Positions 58,848-64,000 of a stretch of 64,000 nt of DNA are shown one piece after another. Source of the DNA: Neobacillus sp. YX16 (GTDB taxonomy: Bacteria > Bacillota > Bacilli > Bacillales > Cytobacillaceae). Positions within the stretch are counted from its first letter, which is position 1, and each line of letters begins with the position of its first letter. Made by a program: the position numbers and the translations under genes. Below the pieces are notes generated by a model. That model saw only the letters and a program-made list of their open reading frames with translations. It searched no databases and had not been told where the DNA came from. The DNA is taken from the NCBI RefSeq assembly GCF_030123505.1, contig NZ_CP126115.1, positions 3,610,001 through 3,674,000 on the forward strand, given 5' to 3'.

Positions 58848-58876
58848 ATAATATACTTTTTTGAGAATGTTTTCAA
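58848..58876 (-). promoter_or_regulatory. Promoter of XdhC-MocA operon
   Basis: Minus-strand TTGAAA (58871-58876) and TATTAT (58848-58853) with exactly 17 bases between, 39 bases before the XdhC start. Confidence 0.65.
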
Positions 58877-58920
58877 TTATCTGTTAATTTTTGAGATTCC
58901 AGATTTGCTTAGTAAAAAAA

Positions 58921-58958
58921 CAAATAAACTTTCCCTATTTCTAAGAAAAGGTTTATTT
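58921..58958 (-). terminator. Terminator of the transport operon
   Basis: AAATAAAC / GTTTATTT arms with further partial pairing, followed on the minus strand by GTTTTTTT. It lies 15 bases after the OFA-like stop. Confidence 0.75.
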
Positions 58959-58972
58959 CCATAGATGCGGGT

Positions 58973-60214
58973 TCAATCTAATTTCTTCTTCACATTAATA
59001 GTTTGGATAATGATAGCGCTAGCGAGTAGGAGTATAATACAAAGCCACAGTGTTGATTTATAGTCTAGTGAGACACTAAATAAAAACCCTGGAATTAACG
59101 AACCAAATGCAGCTCCGAATTGGTGAAAAAAGCTTACCATTCCAAAAGCTGACCCCATTCTGTTGATTCCAAAAATTTTGGAACATACCATTGTAAAAGG
59201 GGCTATAGTTGCAATATCAGTACACCCATAAAAAAAAGCAAAAGTAAATAACAGTATAGGTTGATCCGCATTTAGCAATAGTAGTAATGCAATAATCCTA
59301 AATATAAATAAAATAGAAAGTAATTTTTTATTACTGAATCTATCAGTTATATACCCAACGGCGATTGTACCAACAATATTTGAGATTCCATATACTAGCA
59401 TAGCATTGCCAACTAGAGACCTAGAATATCCCATACCTTCCCCTAGCGGAACCAAATGCGTATAAATCAAACCAACATCAGTAAATCCACATATAAAATA
59501 AGTTGTGATAATGACCCACGTGATTGGATATCGAAATATTGTAAATAAGCCATCTTTATTTGTTTTCTCCTTAATTTTTGTATCTTTTCCTTCTTCCAGC
59601 TGATCATTTATCGGATGGTCGCGAAAAAATAGGAAAAATAGTGGGATTAGAAGTAAGGCATAAACCCCGCCATAAAGGACAAAGAGCCATTTCCAGCCAA
59701 TCTTTTCTATTAAATACACATTTAACGGTGTGCAAATCATCGGACCAGCTGCCATACCTACTACTACAATACTAATCATTAGTCCCTTCTTTTCCTTAAA
59801 CCACCTTACGATAGCAACGGATACAGTAATGTTTGAGGCAAATCCAAATCCAATAGAGCCTATGAAACCATATAAAATTAATATATGCCAGATACTTGTT
59901 GCAAAATATGAGCCTAACAAGCAAAAACTTATTAGAACCATGCTATAGGTTAAAACTTTACGTGGCCCTATTTTATCTGCAAGTCTACCGGCAACTACAA
60001 GGCTAATACCGTAAATAAAAAGACTAAAGAAAGATACGATACTTACCGATACTCGACTAACTGAAAAGTATTCTTCCCATGGGGTAACAAAGGTTCCAAA
60101 AGTGCCACGGATTCCCACGGCTGCAAACATAGCAGTAAAAGAGAGGGCCACGATAATATATCCATAATAAAATCTGGGTTTACTTTCTACCACGGTAAGA
60201 GCAGCCTTTCCCAT
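58973..60214 (-). CDS. MFS transporter, OFA/monocarboxylate-like
   Basis: A protein of about 413 residues, 12-helix MFS. FGTFVTPWEEYFSVSR near 38-53 and ADKIGPRKVL near 79-88 resemble the OFA and monocarboxylate transporter group. It starts at ATG 60214 with GGGGTGA upstream, only 4 bases after the BenE-type stop. It is the last gene of the operon. It probably takes up or exports an organic acid. Confidence 0.83.
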   Translation of the reverse strand: MGKAALTVVESKPRFYYGYIIVALSFTAMFAAVGIRGTFGTFVTPWEEYFSVSRVSVSIVSFFSLFIYGISLVVAGRLADKIGPRKVLTYSMVLISFCLLGSYFATSIWHILILYGFIGSIGFGFASNITVSVAIVRWFKEKKGLMISIVVVGMAAGPMICTPLNVYLIEKIGWKWLFVLYGGVYALLLIPLFFLFFRDHPINDQLEEGKDTKIKEKTNKDGLFTIFRYPITWVIITTYFICGFTDVGLIYTHLVPLGEGMGYSRSLVGNAMLVYGISNIVGTIAVGYITDRFSNKKLLSILFIFRIIALLLLLNADQPILLFTFAFFYGCTDIATIAPFTMVCSKIFGINRMGSAFGMVSFFHQFGAAFGSLIPGFLFSVSLDYKSTLWLCIILLLASAIIIQTINVKKKLD

Positions 60215-60218
60215 ATAT

Positions 60219-61448
60219 TCACCCCTTTCCTGCCTGCTTATCTTTATTCTTTTCAATAAAATTTGCAATTAAGGCTCCTCCTGCTAACGCCCATACAGGT
60301 GCACTAATATAAAATACACTTATGTTTGACATGGCAATAACAAAGGTAAATGTAACACTCATTATCATGTTTGGCTGCGAAAAACTTAGATTTAGGCTGG
60401 AACCCAAAACGCCAATTAGAGCAAATCCTGCAAGCATTGACACAAAATCACCCGGTAAGGATTTAATAAGAGGCACCATCCACCAGGCAAAAATACCGAA
60501 CAATAAGATAATAACTCCTGATACTATAGCCGCTATATACCTTTTTTCTTTCAAACCTGTTTCCTCTCCTGAGCAAATAGCTGTCATCATTCCCGCAACA
60601 TTTGCAGACTGACCGCCAAATAAGTTTGCAAAGAGAGAAAATATTCCACTTAACGTAACAATTCTATTAATGGGAGGCTTATACTTGTTTTGTTCCAATG
60701 CGCCGATTCCTGGTGCCGCGTCATTGCTCAGGATTAATAAGGCCAAAGGCACTGAAACGGTAAAAACGTTTAAAAGATGAAATTCTGGCAGTTGTAATTG
60801 TGGCACCACAAAACCAATTGTACTTTCCGCTGCTGAATCAAAATTATAGGTCAGAAACAAAACGAAGAATCCAGAAAAAACGGCCGCTATCACCGGCGGG
60901 ACTCGTAATTTCCACTTTGAAAACAATAAATATGTGAGCAAAGCGGTTCCCCCAATCAGAGGCAGGTGTTGTACAGAAACAATTAATCTCACAACATAGC
61001 TCGTAATGATTCCTGCCATCATCGCTGCGATAATTTGCTTTGGAACATATTTCATAAATTTAGAGAATAACCCGAGAATCCCGACGAAAAAGATTAATAG
61101 ACTTGATATAATATAGCTGCCAATTAATTGATTGTAAGGTACCTGCGAAGTGATGGTAGCTAAGAAAGCAACTCCTGTGATGGAGTGGGCACCCACAATG
61201 GGAATCCGATGGTATATTGGAAGGACAATACTAAAAAGCCCTCCAAAAAAATAGACGGAAAACATCCAAAAAATTGTTTGAGCATCTGAAAAACTGCCAT
61301 TTGCTGCTGCTTCTAAAATAATCACGGGCGGACCAGTGACTGCCAGTAATCCAGAAACAATACCTGACGAAAGATTCTGGGGATGAATCGATGCTGTTGA
61401 TTGTTGTAATGAAGGTATATTTAGCGGATGTAGACCACCCTTCCTCAT
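60219..61448 (-). CDS. BenE-family (benzoate/H+ symporter-like) transporter
   Basis: A protein of about 409 residues with about 11-12 helices and BenE motifs: SGIVSGLLAVTGPPVIILEAAA near 28-49 (located by TGPPVIILEAA), HSITGVAFLATITSQVP near 98-114 and NDAAPGIGALEQNKYKPP near 239-256. Family members import benzoate or related acids, but distant relatives transport other compounds. The ATG at 61448 has GGGGGG upstream. It is cotranscribed with the OFA-like MFS and ABC importer genes. Confidence 0.8.
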   Translation of the reverse strand: MRKGGLHPLNIPSLQQSTASIHPQNLSSGIVSGLLAVTGPPVIILEAAANGSFSDAQTIFWMFSVYFFGGLFSIVLPIYHRIPIVGAHSITGVAFLATITSQVPYNQLIGSYIISSLLIFFVGILGLFSKFMKYVPKQIIAAMMAGIITSYVVRLIVSVQHLPLIGGTALLTYLLFSKWKLRVPPVIAAVFSGFFVLFLTYNFDSAAESTIGFVVPQLQLPEFHLLNVFTVSVPLALLILSNDAAPGIGALEQNKYKPPINRIVTLSGIFSLFANLFGGQSANVAGMMTAICSGEETGLKEKRYIAAIVSGVIILLFGIFAWWMVPLIKSLPGDFVSMLAGFALIGVLGSSLNLSFSQPNMIMSVTFTFVIAMSNISVFYISAPVWALAGGALIANFIEKNKDKQAGKG

Positions 61449-61474
61449 TCTATGTACCCCCCAACATTTTAAAT

Positions 61475-61509
61475 AACAAAGAGGCAAATTCAATATCTGC
61501 CTCTTTGTT
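61475..61509 (-). terminator. Hairpin between binding-protein and BenE genes
   Basis: Perfect 12-base arms AACAAAGAGGCA / TGCCTCTTTGTT with an 11-base loop. The minus-strand tail TATTTAAAA is weak, so this is an attenuator more than a full terminator. Confidence 0.6.
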
Positions 61510-61536
61510 TATTATTTTTTCACTATTCAGAAATTT

Positions 61537-62784
61537 CTATTCAAGAAAATCTGCAGTGAAAAACTCATTTTGTTTCCATTCGCCATCTTTAACTTCCATT
61601 AAAGCATAGGAAGATAATACATTTCCGTGTTGGTCAAAGTCAATGGGACCAGAGGCACCTTGATAGTCAATATCGTTTCCTGCACGCAGTTCCTTAAGTC
61701 CCTCTTCAAAGGTCGTAACTACCTTGCCCGGAGGGTTCGTGACTTCACGGATTTTTTCATTAATCGCACTGCCGCTTGCTTCACCTGCTGCTTCCATAGC
61801 TAAAGCAGAAGCAATTAATAAGTCATACGTATTGGCATTATAGTATCCGCCAGATGGTTTAGCATTAAACTTGGCCTGGTAGTCCTTGTTGAATCGCTTG
61901 AAGCCTTCATTATTTTCATCTTCCATTGGAATTATGGTCTTAATTCCTTCAGCGATATCCTTTCCAATAACATCAATAAATTCTTGTACAGCAACGTCTG
62001 GTGTTACATACCATTCCCAATTATAACCTCTTTGCTTTGCTGATTTAAAAATCGTAGGTGCTGTGTCAATCGCACCAGAATAATATACTAATTTTGGATT
62101 CACATCGGCAATCTTTTTCAATTCACCATTGTACGTATTCTGGCCAGTATTAAAGGTTACCTCTGCTAGAATCTTACCGCCCAAACTTTCATACGTTTCT
62201 CTAAATCTCTCAACATCACTTTGGGCACCTTCGTAATTTCCTACCATAACAGCTATTTCTTTAATACCGCTCTCAATCAATACTTTTGCACGAACCTCTC
62301 CAATCGTTGAATCCGATGCCGCTGTTCGGAATGCAAAATTCCCGCCAATTTCATCAAGTTCTGTTGAGCCTGCAAAAGCGGACATGATCGGCACTTTTGA
62401 TTTTGGCGCTTCTTTTAATAAAGCAAGCATAGATTCGGTTTCAGGTCCAATGGCTGCAACAGCCTTATCTGCATTGACCAGCTTTTGATACCCTTTAATA
62501 GAGCCTTCAACAGTAGAAGCTGTATCTACGTCGATAATATTAATTTTCTTTCCGTCTAGGATTCCACCTGCTGCGTTAATTTCATCTTTTGCCAATAAAA
62601 TAGAATTGATATTCTCTTTTGTAAACGCTCCAAGCCAGCCAGTAAGCCCTGATAAAAATCCAACGCTAATATCACCATCACTGCTTGAGCCACTAGTACC
62701 TGAACTTCCTGTAGAACTTGCGCATCCAGTCATAACGGTCAGCGCAGTACAAATTGATATAGCAGCCATCGATACTTTCTTCAT
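61537..62784 (-). CDS. Branched-chain-type ABC substrate-binding lipoprotein
   Basis: A 415-residue protein with a lipoprotein signal (MKKVSMAA; TVMTGCASS, Cys about 21), a Ser/Gly-rich linker and a LivJ/AmiC-like periplasmic fold: VGFLSGLTGWLGAFTKEN, DEINAAGGILDGKKINII, AAIGPETESMLAL. The wide family binds amino acids, amides and urea. The ligand is unknown. It follows the two ATPase genes in the minus direction, with permease genes presumably further upstream. Confidence 0.87.
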   Translation of the reverse strand: MKKVSMAAISICTALTVMTGCASSTGSSGTSGSSSDGDISVGFLSGLTGWLGAFTKENINSILLAKDEINAAGGILDGKKINIIDVDTASTVEGSIKGYQKLVNADKAVAAIGPETESMLALLKEAPKSKVPIMSAFAGSTELDEIGGNFAFRTAASDSTIGEVRAKVLIESGIKEIAVMVGNYEGAQSDVERFRETYESLGGKILAEVTFNTGQNTYNGELKKIADVNPKLVYYSGAIDTAPTIFKSAKQRGYNWEWYVTPDVAVQEFIDVIGKDIAEGIKTIIPMEDENNEGFKRFNKDYQAKFNAKPSGGYYNANTYDLLIASALAMEAAGEASGSAINEKIREVTNPPGKVVTTFEEGLKELRAGNDIDYQGASGPIDFDQHGNVLSSYALMEVKDGEWKQNEFFTADFLE

Positions 62785-62797
62785 TTCTTTCTCCCCC

Positions 62798-63502
62798 TTA
62801 GTGACCCAAGAATAATTCTTCGAAATTTTCTTCTTCCAAAAATTGTTTTCCAGTCCGTTCCATTTTAATGATTCCAGAGTCCATTAAATAAACACGATCA
62901 GCATGCTTTAATACTTCTTTTGGATTTTCCTCAACGACCCATATTACAGTTGTGCCTTTATCACGAATTTCAACAATCATTGCGATTAACCCTTGAATAA
63001 TTTGAGGAGCTAATCCAGTTATCGGTTCATCTAGGAGAAGAAATTTAGGGTTCACAATCAATGCACTTGCTAAAGCCAACATCTGTCTTTCTCCGCCGCT
63101 TAACGTTCCCGCTTTCTGATTAATCCGTTCTTTTAGGCGGGGAAACATCTCAAACATCTCATCTATTTTTTTCTTAGGCTTTTTAAGTGTGTATGCACCC
63201 ATTTCAAGATTCTCAAAAACAGTTAATTCCGCAAAGACATTTTTTCGCTGTGGAACATATCCTAAGCCCATCTTTGAAATATCACTTGGGGATACATTGT
63301 CAATCCGCTTCCCTTGAAAAGAAATCGAACCGCTCATCACAGGAAGCAAACCGCTAATGGTATGCATTAAGGTTGTTTTCCCGGCACCATTAGAACCAAT
63401 AATCCCCACCATCTCCCCCTGATTTACATGGAGACTGAGTCCATGTAAAATGGGGATTTTTCCATAACCCGAAACAACATCTTTTACTTCAAGAAATCTC
63501 AT
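62798..63502 (-). CDS. ABC transporter ATP-binding protein (LivF type)
   Basis: A protein of about 234 residues: Walker A GSNGAGKTT (about 36-44), signature LSGGERQMLALASAL, Walker B FLLLDEP and the LivF hallmark GLAPQIIQGL. The switch residue segment reads WVVEENPKEVL. The H-loop His is replaced here (VEEN), as is common in LivF. The ATG at 63502 has GGGGGCGAG upstream. It pairs with the LivG-type gene two bases away. Confidence 0.88.
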   Translation of the reverse strand: MRFLEVKDVVSGYGKIPILHGLSLHVNQGEMVGIIGSNGAGKTTLMHTISGLLPVMSGSISFQGKRIDNVSPSDISKMGLGYVPQRKNVFAELTVFENLEMGAYTLKKPKKKIDEMFEMFPRLKERINQKAGTLSGGERQMLALASALIVNPKFLLLDEPITGLAPQIIQGLIAMIVEIRDKGTTVIWVVEENPKEVLKHADRVYLMDSGIIKMERTGKQFLEEENFEELFLGH

Positions 63503-63503
63503 T

Positions 63504-64000
63504 TTAACTCGCCCCCAAGTATACAGATTTAACCTTTTCATTATTGGAAATTTCTTCTGGAGTACCTGACGCGATTAGCTCTCCATTTGCAAGACAATAG
63601 ATCCGATCACATATCCGATAGATAAAACCTAGATTATGGTCAATAACAAGAAAAGTCATTCCTTCACTTCTAAGTCTTAAGATATGTTGTACCATTTTAT
63701 CAAGCATGATTGGATTTACACCTGATGCAGGTTCATCCAACAGCATGATTTTTGGATTTGCCATTAACTGGCGGCATAATTCCAGCAATTTCAATTCTGC
63801 GGCACTTAAATTTTCAGCAAGTTCATTTCGTTTTTCATATAAATTAAATTGCCGGAGCAGCCCGCAAACTTTATCATAATGTTCTTGCTCTGTGCGGGTA
63901 ATTTTCTTCTTTTTATAAAAAATAGAAAACAATCCTTCGCTATCATTAGAGGGTACTACCATTAAGTTTTCTAACAAACTTAATTTTGAAAAGCCTACTG
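63504..64000 (-). CDS. ABC transporter ATP-binding protein (LivG type), C-terminal part
   Basis: The frame is open to the right edge (about 165 codons seen). Visible are VGFSKLSLLENLMV, the signature ENLSAAELKLLELCRQLM (SAAE in place of SGGQ), Walker B IMLLDEPASGVNP and the H-loop LVIDHNLGF. SxAELK and the C-terminal GELIASGTPEEI match LivG-type ATPases. The Walker A part lies outside the window. It belongs to the branched-chain/amide-type importer. Confidence 0.87.
   Translation of the reverse strand, partial: VGFSKLSLLENLMVVPSNDSEGLFSIFYKKKKITRTEQEHYDKVCGLLRQFNLYEKRNELAENLSAAELKLLELCRQLMANPKIMLLDEPASGVNPIMLDKMVQHILRLRSEGMTFLVIDHNLGFIYRICDRIYCLANGELIASGTPEEISNNEKVKSVYLGAS

Overview
The window looks like chromosome from a low-GC Gram-positive of the Bacillaceae. 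The signs are AT-rich DNA, strong AGGAGG-type ribosome binding sites, frequent GTG/TTG starts, sigma-A-like promoters, a PurR double box, a guanidine-I (ykkC) riboswitch, lipoprotein binding proteins and many hairpin-plus-T-run terminators. The genus cannot be fixed from sequence alone; Bacillus or Neobacillus would fit. No rRNA, tRNA, CRISPR array, phage module or intact insertion sequence was seen. Most genes lie on the minus strand.

Bases 1-10 kb: a ROK repressor, a binding-protein ABC importer, a creatininase-family amidohydrolase and a divergent argininosuccinate-lyase-like enzyme (cut by the left edge) run on the minus strand. A secreted PIG-L deacetylase is divergent. Two identical 7-7-7 palindromes, one before the ROK gene and one before the deacetylase gene, link the two sides. 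Bases 9.5-24 kb hold housekeeping and accessory genes: a frameshifted RraA gene, small membrane and cell-wall proteins, a metallo-hydrolase, an AlkD-type repair gene between 25-bp direct repeats, purT with an OFA transporter under a PurR double box, a LysR/EamA pair, and a guanidine riboswitch with two SMR exporter subunits.

Bases 23-54 kb form a large catabolic island. Its right half (39.9-51.1 kb) encodes an acyl-CoA ligase, SDR, acyl-CoA dehydrogenase, family III CoA-transferase, BadI/MenB-like crotonase, GctAB/IpdAB-like CoA-transferase pair, two hydroxyacyl-CoA dehydrogenase-type proteins and a true enoyl-CoA hydratase, flanked by LysR and IclR regulators. The set fits activation, dehydrogenation, hydration, oxidation and hydrolytic ring opening of an alicyclic acid, with thiolase and a further hydroxyacyl-CoA dehydrogenase at 24-26 kb. 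The left half has a TRAP transporter, dehydrogenases, MmgE/PrpD, an Asp/Glu-racemase-like protein and a flavoprotein; its substrate is unknown. One MFS transporter in the island is broken.

Bases 53.6-54.5 kb and 21.6-22.1 kb are gene graveyards. They hold fragments of genes whose intact relatives lie elsewhere in the window (hydroxyacyl-CoA dehydrogenase, flavoprotein, SMR subunit, purine nucleoside phosphorylase) plus a short-chain dehydrogenase remnant. Bases 54.5-64 kb carry purine nucleoside phosphorylase, a second ROK regulator, XdhC and MocA-like molybdenum-cofactor accessory genes, and a transport operon (branched-chain-type ABC importer, BenE-type symporter, OFA-like MFS) that runs off the right edge.
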